This document shows, in pieces, positions 52,804-63,786 of a DNA stretch of 64,000 nucleotides (position 1 is the first letter of the stretch; each line of letters begins with the position of its first letter). Under the pieces are notes generated by a model. It saw only the letters and a list, made by a program, of their open reading frames with translations, was not told where the DNA came from and did no database searches. The stretch lies in NCBI GenBank assembly GCA_020746835.1, contig JAGPNK010000042.1, positions 40,522-104,521 on the forward strand, in the 5' to 3' direction. Both the position numbers and the translations under genes were made by a program. This DNA is from Stachybotrys elegans (Eukaryota; Ascomycota; Sordariomycetes; Hypocreales; Stachybotryaceae).

Positions 52804-53370
52804 TGGCAGCAATACTAGACAGCGGCTAATTTCTATTTCATATCATATTAACATCACATTCACCCGTCGCATGTGAATACCCCCTAATTCAATGAGTTTC
52901 GGTACTTGAATCCCCTCATGCTCTCGCTCGGCCCAGCTCAGCAGCCGTACCTGTGGAATCAGGGCTCGCCTAACGACGAACAGTCTTGGGGACTCCATTG
53001 GCGCAATGAGCCTATGGGGTTGGGAAAGGAGCTTCTTTGCCCAATGGGCAGTCCCAGATGGAAGCGTGGTTGAGTAGATAATATGCCTTCTCCGTCAGAC
53101 CATTCGAAACGAAATCTTTCCTCTTGCATCACCTCGATCTATTCTCCCGTGTGCCCAAGCATGGTGCTATCTGCTAGCTAGTTTTTTTTTTGGCGCATCT
53201 CGTATCCCTTCTCCTCTGTCTCGAGACCGAACTACTCTCGCATCCATCTCTACAATCTCTCATTAGACAGCGCGAGTCATATCCCTGACGCCCGTATCGA
53301 ACAGCAGCGATAGACGGCGAAAACAAGCGGGCTGTTTGGCTTTCATTACCACTGCACACCCGTTGCAAGT
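52804..53370. other. Intergenic with a repeat shared with 54139-54200
   Basis: The stretch at about 53078-53140 (GTAGATAATAT.CC.TCTC.GTCAGACCA.TCGAAA) recurs at about 54139-54200 with roughly four fifths of positions kept. No gene supported. Confidence 0.5.
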
Positions 53371-53730
53371 ATGACTAAAAGTCACCGAGAAGTCCTCCAC
53401 CAAACAACCGATCTATCTCGGTCGTCCGTCGATTGCTCAAGCAAGACCCGAAATGATACCCGCCATGTGCGATTCGCCGAGCCACTGGTCAAAGGAGAAC
53501 AGCCTGAAGGTTTAGCTGACATTGTTGGTGGGAATGATGACTGCGTCGGAATGTCACTTCTTGATGTACTGGGCAAAGAGGATACGGCTGTTTGCCCCAA
53601 AAAGCGTTCTACCACGGATATTCTCCGCTCTCGTTCAAGGGAGCCAGTTGAAAATCCAGACGAATGGACGACAGTCAACGGACAGTCTTCTGATGAGAGC
53701 TATATCCCTGCTTCAGCATGCGAAAGGTGA
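53371..53730 (+). CDS. Hypothetical hydrophilic protein, 119 aa, perhaps frameshifted at its end
   Basis: From the ATG at 53371. Polar, Ser/Arg-rich and probably disordered. It contains RHVRFAEP, which fits the RVxF type of phosphatase-1 docking motif, though such short motifs occur by chance. Just before the stop the neighbouring frame continues with coding-like sequence (DAGTDPEGNPSKG...) to 53818, so a one-base shift near 53715 may have shortened the gene. Confidence 0.35.
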   Translation: MTKSHREVLHQTTDLSRSSVDCSSKTRNDTRHVRFAEPLVKGEQPEGLADIVGGNDDCVGMSLLDVLGKEDTAVCPKKRSTTDILRSRSREPVENPDEWTTVNGQSSDESYIPASACER

Positions 53731-54391
53731 TGCGGGCACCGACCCAGAAGGCAACCCTTCTAAGGGGATACCGGTTCCCTGCTCTGTGAAAGGCCCTTCC
53801 TCATTAGATAGTAGCTAAGTCCTGTTTCGTACACATATTATCTCGTCTCCATCTATCAAAGCCCGGGCCTCGCTCCTCTCCAAGTCTCAGTTCAAAGGTC
53901 ACCATGGGGGAATGCCGTGTGAGGCGGATGCTACTATATTACTCCTCGATATCCTACCTTGACCTTCTGGAAATGACCCCAGGCTACCTCGATGGTCAAT
54001 CTTAGATCCCTGGCGGCTCGTATCCTGCACAAGGACGGAAAATTTCTACCAGCGACGATTGGGCATAATGATGAGCCGAAATGGACAGATGGACTTGCCG
54101 AATACTGGATCGAATACCGGAGAAAGGAACGGGGTCTAGTAGATAATATACCCTCTCTGTCAGACCAGTCGAAATGAAAAATTTCCCCTTACATTTAACT
54201 CGTCGACAGCATAACTCGACCTGCTATCAGATTTTGACTCGACCCTCTTCCATCTCTTTCCTGGGAGAAGATGGACCAACCGGCTGATACCCTGCCCCCC
54301 AAGGATGCGAGTTAGGCTGTTTATGCATTTGGTCACCTGATCATGCTACAACATCTAATCACACTTGCTATCGTCAGCTCCCCATAGCTGG
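53731..54391. other. Intergenic; gene-end relic at 53992-54177
   Basis: A short plus-strand frame at 53992-54177 (61 residues, ending in the repeat shared with 53078-53140) may be a leftover terminal exon. No other gene-like sequence. Confidence 0.35.
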
Positions 54392-54600
54392 AGTAGGGAG
54401 GGGGGAGAGCTAGGATGACGCAGGCCTCCCCGAGGAATGATGGGCTACATATATGCCTGTCCACTCCTGCAGGTCTGCCTTGCATCTGGTTGCCTTCTTG
54501 CACTTCCCCCCGTCACTTCTCCATGGTTCGCAGCCTCATTGCAACAGCCCTGCACTGCCCTGTCCACCTAATTTGCTCTTGCCCAGCCCCCACGATCGTC
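54392..54600 (+). promoter_or_regulatory. Promoter region homologous to 49682-49974
   Basis: The region runs directly to the ATG at 54601 and keeps the same ordered blocks as 49682-49974, including GGCTACATATATGCCTGTCC (unbroken here) and GTCTGCCTTGCATCTGGTTG. Confidence 0.6.
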
Positions 54601-55018
54601 ATGTGCAACTACATCTACGTAAGTATCACTATCAACATATTTCTACACCATCCCGTGGTTAGACTAACATGCTCGTCTACAGCGAAAGTATAGTTGTCAG
54701 CACTACTACTACCTTGTTGACTCCTGGTGTCCAAAATACATTGAAACGTGGAAGAAGTGCGATCCAGTAGTTGTCAGGAACCAGTACTGGTAAGCTGCCC
54801 TTATATAAAAAACAGTACATTGGCTAATAACACTTATATAGGCGTGACGAGATATGCGGTATGTCGATGTCTTGCGCAGTTCACATCGTCTAGCTAACTT
54901 CTTCGCCACAGGTGCATGCCGTCAACGCCAGCAGCCTAGCAATCACCCGTGTGCCAATATGGTTAAGCGTCCTAATGCCGCCGTGTCTCACCCATACCAC
55001 CACCGCGTCTCTGCCTAG
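54601..55018 (+). CDS. Small cysteine-rich protein, four exons, 78 aa
   Basis: Exons 54601-54618, 54683-54789, 54842-54858 and 54912-55018 join in frame, all with GT-AG introns; the 17- and 18-base exons are very short. The protein begins MCNYIYRKYSCQH and has SWCPKY, a further KKC, then EICGACR and a late cysteine. This is the same general plan as the gene at 43303 and as many uncharacterised ascomycete proteins. The eight cysteines could bind metal or form disulphides. No signal peptide. Its promoter matches that of the membrane protein gene at 49975. Confidence 0.7.
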
Positions 55019-55614
55019 AAGAGGAGCTCTTTGCGAACCATCCACCCCTGTATCATCCGATGTATACCGCCTCGACCACCATGCTGTGGTAGCCTCGCTC
55101 TCTCGGGATGAGACTGACGCTCGCTCGCACGCCGACCAGCGCCTCTGTCTGAATGTGCACGGGATTACATAGTGTTTAACAGTAATAATATGCCTCGTCA
55201 GAATGCTTTCTGTATATTTTCATGTCGTATGTCCCTGTCCTACGTTCTGGCCTTTGGCCATTGGCAGGATCCATGCCAGCGCATTCACATGGACTGCCTG
55301 ACCATCACTTTCCCTTGCCCCCTGCTGCACAAGGTAGCATTCTTTCAAAGACCCCTTGGCGAAGAAGATGGAGGGTGGCCGAGTCACCACCCTTAACAAG
55401 GCAGGTGAGCCAGAAGTCCGTTCTCTCTTGTCCCTTTACTACATATGGTACACATACCCCTCATCGGCCCGCCACCCGCCATCAGACAGCCACGTCGACG
55501 TGCGGCCTTTAACCGAACTGTCGATAAAACATATCTCTGCCCATCTGTCTCAGTGTTCTTCTTTCTATGCCTGCTTTTCTATTCAATTCTAGTCAGATCG
55601 CTCAACTGCCCACC
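55019..55614. other. Intergenic, no gene supported
   Basis: Open frames at 55172-55396 and 55356-55592 overlap each other and have no recognisable content. A GAAGATGGAGGG word at 55364 recurs at 58611. Confidence 0.35.
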
Positions 55615-56729
55615 ATGCCGCCATTATCCTTCCTTCTATCTTTGTTGGCGCTTTGTGTCTTGATCGGTGCCCAGGATACCTGCGAACCTGTGTCGCTCTT
55701 CAAACATGCTCATTGTCCTCTACCAAGTCGCCTTCTATCATTGGACCATCCTATTATAAGTCTCTCCAGAGACCATGACAGGCTGCAGAAAGATCTGGAA
55801 GACACATACCGCAATGGGGGACAAATACTCAAGGAATACTTTTATGATCATGGTGACTGGGACAGTGTCGCTCGAAAATCACCTCAGACTGATGGCGATC
55901 TTGATATTCTGTACCAACACATGTCACATATCGTTGGAAAATTGGAGAGCTCATCGATAATCTTTGAGCTTGGTCCAAGGTATCTGCCATCATCCATGCC
56001 AGTAAAGATGCTAACATCGTACCAGCACATACATGAAAAAGTCACGCGCCATTCTCGATGCACTCGAAGCGACCGGATTCCACTACTGGTACGTCCTGGT
56101 GGAATATAACCAGGATATCATCTCCAAGATCGAAGAACTACAGAAGGATTATAATCGGATCACCTTCATTGTTATATGCGGAGACTTCGACCAAGCCTTT
56201 CCTATAGCACGAGAGTTAGCCCATGGGAGAACAGCAGCCTTGATTTCTTTGGGAAGCACCTGCACGAATGCCGAAAGGAACGTCCTTGGCAACAGGTTTG
56301 GGACCTGGGGTAGCATTGCCTCTGGTGCTATACTTAGCCAACACTCGCCCCCAAAAGATGACTGGCACAAACATTACCATTCCCCGGAAATGATGAAATT
56401 TATCTTCGACGCATTCAAACGGGCCGATAAAATAATTGGAAAAACTTTGTTCAGTGACTCGATACCGCTACCATGCCGTCACACACCGACCAGCCACGCC
56501 TATAGGTTTCGACTTAATAACGGCGAGATCATTGAAGTCTTCCCATCCATCAAATCCAACGACGCGGCCATACTGGACCCCTCAATCCACAAGCCAATGG
56601 TCTTCAGCGAAGCCTTGGGTGCTGAGAGTACAACAATGAGTAAGTTTGATCTCTCTTACAATGGCATGATCTATTCTAATACCGCTAGAATTATTTATTT
56701 TCGACAATCCCCACGTGAGGGAGGAATAA
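55615..56729 (+). CDS. EgtD-like SAM-dependent methyltransferase with predicted signal peptide, 339 aa
   Basis: Exons 55615-55979, 56026-56639 and 56689-56729 join in frame (GTATCT/CAG and GTAAGT/TAG). Residues 1-20 are a hydrophobic leader (LSFLLSLLALCVLIGAQ). The pattern that follows fits the histidine-specific or dimethylallyltryptophan-type N-methyltransferase family: an ILYQHM helix, IIFELGPS as motif I, LDALEATG, a (Y/L)xVEYNQ strand in place of ..LD.S, CGDFDQA, LISLGST, and a late FRLNNGE strand. The motif-I glycines and the acidic SAM-binding position are partly altered (ELGPS, VEYNQ), so activity is uncertain. A secreted or lumenal member would be unusual. Confidence 0.65.
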
Positions 56730-57390
56730 GAAGTCAAACGCAACCCCCCCCGACTACATATGCTTTGCTGCCGCAGGCGCAGCCCCTTCATTGTTCTCTG
56801 GCTCCGGCCAACGGGTGATGGCAGCTACAGTCTGACAATTCCTTCATTGCTTGATTCTGTTCTTTGGTCCTGCGGGTAGCATATACTATTGTCCTTTTTC
56901 TCTCGCTGCATGCATCTACTCCATCATAAGAAGCCAAATGATCATGTATGTAGACGGGAGATGATGGGGGAGTCGTCTTAAGCTACAGCCAATCAATTCA
57001 ACTGTCTACCTACGCTTCCATTGCTAAGCCCTGCTATTGTAATGGCAGTGCTGGGATATCCACTTCGCAGAGGAGAGTAGACACGCGGCACGCTGACATG
57101 TGATTAGAGATTGAGAGGGAAGCTGACGAGTTGGCACGATCGCAACGACGGCAGCTGGTGGGCCGAGACTCAGCTCGGATCACTCAGCTCGGGTGTCCGC
57201 CCATCACTCAGGTCACTCTCTCTTCGGCCTTCCCGATGGATTACTCTTCTAGCCATCTACTTATTATCTCCCCAGAACGCACATTATTTTATTACTACTT
57301 CTCGACCATCTTCCTTCTACCAACATCGCCATCAGCATCACGCATAATAACTGCCACTTACACGGAATTATCCCACTTCAAATCATTGCA
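56730..57390. other. Intergenic
   Basis: No gene was supported. A small repeat (CAGCTCGG..CAC) at about 57169-57193 is visible. Confidence 0.35.
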
Positions 57391-58021
57391 ATGGCCCAAG
57401 CAGCCTCAGCCAACTTAAGCAATGCCCCAAGGCGCAAAGGCATGTCTATCTTCCTCATTATTCTCCCTGAAGCGCCCTCACCAGAGATGTATCTGACTTG
57501 GTAGGAATTGCAGGAACCCGCAGTGTCTCAAGCTTAAGTCCTGCTCAGCTAGAACGCAAGCGTGCCAATGATCGTGAAGCTCAGAGAGCCATCCGACAAC
57601 GTACCCGCGTACACATTGAGAAGCTCGAGGCCGATGTTGAGAGCCTCAAGGCCTCTACTGTTTCAAGAACCTCCAGGCCCTCTCCCAGCGCAATAAAGAG
57701 CTCGACAAGGAGGTAGCGGCCCTTAAGGAGGCTCTCAATGCCGTCAGCGGCTGCACTTGTCTCGACTGCAGGCCGCCCGCTTATGCCATCCAAAACCCTG
57801 GACAATGGTTGCCCGCTACGCCTGCCGTATCCAACTTTTCCTTGGGCGTGCCCAGCCCAACGTCGTCCGTACTTGACCCCTCCAACAGCCGCGAAACCAG
57901 CAGTGCCTTGAGCAGCAGCGCCGGTTACTTCATGGAACCCAATTCCGCTACGGCGACGGCGGTTACAGGGTTATGGATCCCAGCTGGAGGGAGGCAGGCC
58001 AATGGTGATGGGGTGGAATGA
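57391..58021 (+). pseudogene. bZIP transcription factor, frameshifted inside the leucine zipper
   Basis: Exon 1 is 57391-57439 and exon 2 starts at 57514; the intron has a GC donor (GCATGT) and a TTGCAG acceptor. The basic region is clear (KRANDREAQRAIRQRTRVHIEKLE), of the fungal NREAQRAIRQRT class. After about 57665 the frame ends at a TAG (57714-57716), but the adjacent frame carries on with the rest of the zipper (NLQALSQRNKELDKEVAALK), a CTCLDC motif and a Ser/Pro-rich tail to 58021. One base seems lost near 57660. The protein as written would have a DNA-binding region but only a short zipper. Confidence 0.7.
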
Positions 58022-60388
58022 CATAATCACCCCCCCCGTTGCAGCTGCCCAGACCCATCAAGATCAGATGCTCATCCCCGGAGATCGTATCCAGCTGCCT
58101 GTACGAACTCGTACAGGTGGCTGGGGACTAACCCTTGGGGTTACAGGATTTCCCGATGGATCGGGAAATCCTATGGGGTGATTTACGTCATTGAGCTAGA
58201 TGAATGTATATACCACCGTTCTTTGATGTTGACCGAAGGGATAGTCGATATCCAGCAAGCATCCCCCATCACAAGTGGACCCCAACGGATGGGCTGCCAT
58301 CACAACACTCTTGTGAGGAGTGTTGGGCCGACACTTCTCTGGTTCTTCATGTAACTATAACAGCCGATGGGCGAGACTGGTGCCCGTAGAAATTTACGCA
58401 TTCTAGCTCGATCAAAGTCTATACTGTTGAGGCCTGTAGCAGCAACTGAACTACACTCAAACATTTGAGGTAGAGAGAAGGCATGAAACCAGGACGCGCA
58501 TCAACGCTCAGCACCAAGACCAACGCGCACTTCAATGATATCTGCCAGGACCTGGAGGAGGGTGCCACGAGCTGTCTGACCACCACTGTCCCTCCCCCCT
58601 GTAGCCCAAGGAAGATGGAGGGAGGTCGAGACTCACAATTATCGCTATTATCCTGCTCCGTTATCAGCCCTCCTCATCTAGGCCTTGCCAAACTCATTGA
58701 TGGGTCCACGTCCCCACACACCACATATCCTACATCCTGTATATGGCGGTCATCGGGGACAGGACCCGGCTTCTTGCCGCCGTTTCGCTCGCAAGCGACC
58801 CTCCATGTATGGCTGGTTGTGTCGACGGCCCCCATCCCTTGGTCACAGGACCATCACTTCCTCCTTATCAGCGATGTAGCTGCCGGGACTTCTGTTCCCC
58901 CTGTACTTACCCCTCTACCTTGTTCCCTCCAGCTCGTATTGGGCCTGCAGTGGTACAGCCTTGCAGATGCACCTACCCCCTCATGACGATGAGACATGCT
59001 CGCTGTCCATGGGCCCGCCGCCACCGGCCGTCAGCAGTAGTGCCACCTGAGTGATGCGGAAGTTGGAGGCCAGTGCATGAGCGATGAGGCTCTGGAATCA
59101 TCTCGCCCCTGAATTTGTGGGCATTGGGCAACCAGAATGCTACCGCCAATTGTCCGCGTCAGCGACGCTCCCCATAGGCGCGTGTACCATCACTTCTCAG
59201 GGGGACGGGGGGACGGGCTGTGTGCGCAGGTGTGAAGGCCTTTGCAATATCAACTTGTTTGGTGTGGTTTGGCACCAAGCCTTGATCATGTATCTCTTTA
59301 CTGTCTTTATTTTTTTCTTCGTTACTACAAGCAAAAGGTTGTCATATCCAGTTCTCAGACATGTACCACCAGGCAAGCGTTGTCTTGTTCCGATGTAGAC
59401 AAGGAGCAAGCTACTTGCTCCATAGAGGGTCAGGTATTTCCCGTCCCGTCATCAGTACCTAGTGATACATGTATAGGGACGCGTCAAGGCGCGTCTCTAT
59501 ACCTTGTATTCCTGGAGCAAATCAGGGACGGGGATCAGGGGTCTGTATTGAGTCTTTGTATTCGTTCACGACTTGTGCACTGTGGACCGTGCTTTATGCT
59601 TGGATTATGATGATCATTTCTTCCTGCAGTTGCCGACCTACACGCATGCCTCCCCAGCCACCGTGACGGCACGTGCTTCCTTACTGTGCGGTTGTACAGT
59701 AGCGACACCTGAGTGCCGGTTTGCTGCTTTACAGCCGTTTCGCTCGCAAGTGACCCCATCCCCGGCAGAGCGCTGTATGATGCATTGGCTTAACTGGATG
59801 ATTGCTCCGTAGCCCCTATCTCTTGCCACTGGATCGCTACGTCCTTGAAGGAAGCGTCTTACCGAGGATGTAGCCGCCGGACAAGGAACACCTGGTTATA
59901 GCGACAGGCGAGCCAAGCCTGACAAGTGGCTTGCAGGGAAGTGAGGAGGTAGGCGCAGAAAGCCAGCTGTCTTCCACTAGATGTCAGCCACGTCGACTGC
60001 AAATGGAATCATCATCCTAGACTACATATGCATATATTGGCCGCGGCCGCCTCGGCCGCCCTGATCGTCTCTTCCAAGCGACCCAATCCCATGTAGCATT
60101 GTGCAGGTTGCATTGATAGTTTGCCTTCGCCCACCCACACGACAGCGCCTTCATTGGAGCATCCCGTAACCACCGCATCATCGTCCCCGTCCATCACCTC
60201 GCTTACTATTCTCCTGCATTTGTAATGCAGCGCTGCGATGTCTTACGCCCCCAACCTGTCTTGCCACCGGACATCCCTCGGCGATGAACTATAAGAACCC
60301 CTTTGGTCCTCCGATTGCAATGGAACTTTTCATTGCTTAAAGTCAATCCGGCATAAAACCACCGACATCTTTTTAAGGAGACTAAGTA
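58022..60388. other. Gene-poor region with degenerate repeats
   Basis: Words such as GCCGTTTCGCTCGCAAG (58782 and 59736), GTAG..CACCTGAGTG (about 59036 and 59699) and GATGTAGC.GCCGG (about 58874 and 59870) recur, suggesting old duplications. Open frames here are short and shadow one another. At 58084-58190 a segment resembling a fungal bZIP C-terminal region may be a further relic of the gene at 57391. Confidence 0.5.
59471..59502. repeat. Inverted repeat, 13-bp arms, 6-base loop
   Basis: GTATAGGGACGCG (59471-59483) and CGCGTCTCTATAC (59490-59502) pair with one mismatch around TCAAGG. Confidence 0.75.
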
Positions 60389-60467
60389 TGTATGTCCATT
60401 TCCTCTACTAGATTTTAACTAATTTTAGGGCTTGGAAGAAACTTTACCGAGAACTTAGTCGAAAAAA

Positions 60468-60761
60468 ATGGAAGGATATAGGATTTATCATCATTCGAAG
60501 GAGATGGAACGTAAGTAACGTGTTGACCTTTGTGGTACATCCTAATAATATTCTATAGTCAGGCCACATACTACCGTGGTTGATAGAGGACAACTTAAGG
60601 ATCTACGCCTTCGTTGGGCCAACGCCGGGGAAAACATCCCTTTCACGGAGAAAGATCGTCTCATTGTTGTAAGGCCTCGCACTCTAAGCGACGTATGTTG
60701 GGATGCTATGAACAATATGGGTTTTCTTTTCCTGGGTGTGTACGCTCTGAGTCCAAAATAG
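60468..60761 (+). CDS. Uncertain small gene, 81 aa
   Basis: Exons 60468-60510 and 60559-60761 join in frame (GTAAGT donor, TTCTATAG acceptor). A further upstream exon is likely because a second strong intron (GTATGT...TTTTAG, 60386-60428) precedes it. Other frames across the same introns also stay open for some distance (one reading SGHILPWLIEDNLRIY...), so the frame is not settled. No family recognised. Confidence 0.3.
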
Positions 60762-60862
60762 TCGCCCAAGTTGATGGAGGAGGAGGAGGCTCGGACATAG
60801 AGCCAGAGGTAGAGCTGGTTAGCAACTATGTGACGCACTCATTACACCCAGAGGCTCGCTAA

Positions 60863-61329
60863 TGCAAGATGTTCACCGCCCCCACACTGCTCCTCGTCAC
60901 ACTGTCCCTGGGGTATTAGTTAATGACCAGGTCGGAAAGAGAAAACTACGTCAACAAGTCAGTCGAAGCTTTCCGCCTGGACGTCGAGTAAGCCTCCAAG
61001 CCACCCCAGTCCTTTGTTGCTTTGGACACGGCCAAGTCAATATCCCCTACGGAAGCCACTCGGGAGCTGAGGCGTGGACGTAAAATGGATGAGAAAAATA
61101 GTGATGGTCATGCTGTACAAGGACCGCCCGTCAAGCCAAGAGGAGAAACCAGCTCGGGTGTTAGGTAGGGTCGCACCATGACAACATAGCATGTAGCTGC
61201 GGCTCCGCGGCCAAGAGCGGATACGCTGGTTGTGGGGGGTGTTTTTAGAGCCAGGGGCGCTTATAATTAGCCCCTTATATCTGCACCCCACTCTCTTTAT
61301 TTAAGCCTACCTCTCCCTTTTCCTAACAA
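60863..61329. other. Intergenic
   Basis: No gene supported. Confidence 0.35.
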
Positions 61330-61604
61330 GACTATGATATTTATCACGTATGAAGTGACACTTTCACTTTGCTTCTGCCTATCTAGAGTTGGTTATTTAA
61401 AATTATACTCAGTCGGCTAACCTTGATAACAGGCATAAAATGTCGACATTGCGACACTTGGACTCGATTGTAGTACTTGCCCCTGGCGGGCGCATCATGG
61501 AACAAGGGTCTCACGATGAGCTGATGGCGAAGCGTGGGGAGTACTACGAGCTAAGACGCATAAATGAGGGACTGGAACCTCGGCCATTGCTGGAAATAAA
61601 CTGA
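61330..61604 (+). pseudogene. ABC-transporter C-terminal remnant
   Basis: Two exon pieces (to 61347, and 61433-61604) joined by a GTATGA/ACAG intron read KTMIFITHKMSTLRHLDS and continue VVLAPGGRIMEQGSHDELM to a TGA. This is the end of the nucleotide-binding domain of a multidrug-type ABC transporter: the H-loop histidine followed by the strand and EQGxHxEL motif. No Walker A, signature or Walker B motif or membrane domain was found upstream, so only about the last 65 residues remain. Confidence 0.8.
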
Positions 61605-61873
61605 CGCTTGTCAATTACTAGGGAACACTCTCCCTGCATGAAGGCAGTTTCGACTGAATATGGATGCAATAACTTGTATCTATATTCAGTGTCTTTAGAA
61701 TCTCTCACACTAAGCAAGCTCTACACTCAATCATAGTATACAACTGTTAAATTAAGCAATTTGCTTTCTCTCTTGGAACCCGCTGCGCATTCATCTTCGG
61801 TGAATGTTTATGTTGTATTAGTTTATTGGAGGTCCGCCACGTTGAGCAATATTGCTATCACCAAACCATCTTG
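61605..61873. other. Intergenic
   Basis: Convergent spacer between the ABC relic and the membrane protein gene; nothing recognised. Confidence 0.4.
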
Positions 61874-62341
61874 TCAAGAACCCATCCGGTTCATGGCGTT
61901 TCTTCTGAATATCCTAATTAGAAAACCCAGGCCTAACAAAGCCGCCAGAATAAGACTAGTGATGGCAGTAAATTGCGCAGCAAGGATAAGTCGCTCAGGT
62001 CCCTCGGCTGCAAATAGCCCCCACCATTTCAAGGCCTTGTCGCCTAGGAGACTATATGCAATCAGTAGGAAGATTGATTCTAAGCCTCCACTGAAGTTGA
62101 AAGATTTGGACTGGCGAATGAGCATGAAGAGGCGGAAGCCAGTATACGCAACAGATATCCAGTACGTGGCTATTGCCAGTTCGGCCCATCTACTCTCACT
62201 AGAGATGCCTTGATCGTCGAAATGGCGGTGGATCCTCAATGCATAAATGGTGACGAAGACACTCAACGTTATAGAGCCAGCAAGGTCGATGAGTGCGGAG
62301 AATAATAGCCATTTTTCTACCGCACTTACAGGTCGTGCCAT
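61874..62341 (-). CDS. Four-segment membrane protein, 155 aa
   Basis: The start chosen is the ATG at 62341 (MARPVSAVEKW); an upstream in-frame ATG at 62437 would add 32 residues with another hydrophobic stretch. Hydrophobic segments lie at about 12-34 (LFSALIDLAGSITLSVFV), 57-76, 84-104 and 120-143, and the C-terminus is basic. The even spacing suggests a compact four-helix membrane protein. I do not recognise the family. Confidence 0.55.
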   Translation of the reverse strand: MARPVSAVEKWLLFSALIDLAGSITLSVFVTIYALRIHRHFDDQGISSESRWAELAIATYWISVAYTGFRLFMLIRQSKSFNFSGGLESIFLLIAYSLLGDKALKWWGLFAAEGPERLILAAQFTAITSLILAALLGLGFLIRIFRRNAMNRMGS

Positions 62342-63531
62342 CTTGGACGGTGTCGGGGTGATGCTGAGTAGACAGTAAATGCTTAATATTATCGGGAAGC
62401 TGCCTCGGGGCAAAGAGTATGGGGCTGTACTTAACATGGCTACACAATCCGTATACTTACGATTACATCAATGTATATTGCACTCAGATGGAAGAGTCAA
62501 TAATGGTTGTTGCAGGTGGGCCCAACAGTTGACGTAGGTTTTGGATCCAGAGGTTTATTCTTAACTTAGAGAGAGGTAGGTACCGGTACAGGACCTCGTA
62601 GTAGCTTACAAGAGCAGATCTGTCCTTGATCCTGCAAGATACGGTTAAAGAAGTGACAATGGATCAATGGTGTAGCCGTACACAGAAGTCCCTTCCTACG
62701 AAGACGATATTGAGACTGTTGGTCGGAGGCTGCCGTGGCGATGGTGGCGTTGGGCGGCCAGAAATGGCTTCAGCCACAAACTGCTTCGGCCGAGTAACGC
62801 GATCAAGGCCGTGTGACCGTCTTGCAGCGGGCACCAAGGCCTTCCACCAAGCTGGTTGCTCCGCCCCCTTTTCTGGCTTATGTCATTGCGTCCCGAGTAA
62901 ACACGTAAGAGCGGTTAGCTCTGTGTTCTCGGCACGTAAACAAAATATCCTCAACAGTTTAGGGTTTGAGTATCTCCAAGCATCAATAATGACATTGGGC
63001 AGGCAACGTAGCGAATAGGAACTACTGTTTGCAAAAGCATCCCCGAATGGCACGTATATGTAGATTTCCTGTTGTGTGCCCCAATGGTATATATACCAGT
63101 GACTTCAAGGAGGCCCCCTCTAACAATAAAGACAATATAAGATCAATAGAAGACAATTGGTTAGAAAATTCGACTGAGAAAAGCTTGTGGCTGCGGCTGA
63201 TGTTAAAGCTTTCCAGCCACATATACCGCAATTGGTCGGGAGCTTCCGTCGTGATGCCGCCGCGGCGTCGGCGCCTAGAGAAGGCTTCTACGAGGAGGCT
63301 TCGGCAAGTGATAGAGTCAAGGGAGTAACGACGTAGAAACATGGAAGAACTAGACGCTGGCCAGTAAGCCAGGCTCTATATATGTCCAACAAGATTAATT
63401 GAACCCCCCCATTGGCCTCCCTATGGGACCGTAGTCCTTGAAGAGTTGATAAACAATTTCTGGCTCAACAATTTCTCCTCAAGCAAAGGAAGTAATTCAT
63501 TGAGGCTGGGGACGACCTGCTTCAAGAAGCC
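62342..63531. other. Intergenic, no gene supported
   Basis: Open frames at 62659-63018 and 63029-63328 lack domain content and splice support. No obvious repeat. Confidence 0.35.
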
Positions 63532-63786
63532 TCATACATACAGAGGATAGCCCGCCCAGGAATCAAAGTAAGCTTTGCGTATACACCATGGTTTATGGCG
63601 CGCTCCAGTCTCATGAAGCAAGTCCTTCACAATTTCGACCCATGTATGGCCCCGATCCAGACGTACCTCGATGAACTCGAATTGTTCACTGCTGAGGCTA
63701 TAAGTGGGCTCCTCTAGCCAATCCCCTTCCTCCCACTCCATCTCCTCGCACCATTCATACTCATCGCTTACCTTGTGAAACGCCAT
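63532..63786 (-). CDS. Small acidic protein with a helical HTH-like end, 84 aa
   Basis: From the ATG at 63786. The first 30 residues are very acidic and Trp-rich (WCEEMEWEEGDWLEE). The rest (SSEQFEFIEVRLDRGHTW..I) resembles the helix-turn-helix-like repeats of small fungal proteins that read SxEQxxFIxxRLDxGxxW. That likeness is from memory and unchecked. It could be a short DNA-binding or adaptor protein. An extra upstream exon is possible. Confidence 0.45.
   Translation of the reverse strand: MAFHKVSDEYEWCEEMEWEEGDWLEEPTYSLSSEQFEFIEVRLDRGHTWVEIVKDLLHETGARHKPWCIRKAYFDSWAGYPLYV

Noticed and set aside
57111..57418. Frames of 78-95 codons upstream of the bZIP
   Set aside because: No domain or splice support; they overlap the probable bZIP promoter and leader.
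59084..59666. Overlapping plus-strand frames of 65-122 codons
   Set aside because: Three frames are open at once across degenerate repeats, with no coding signal favouring any.
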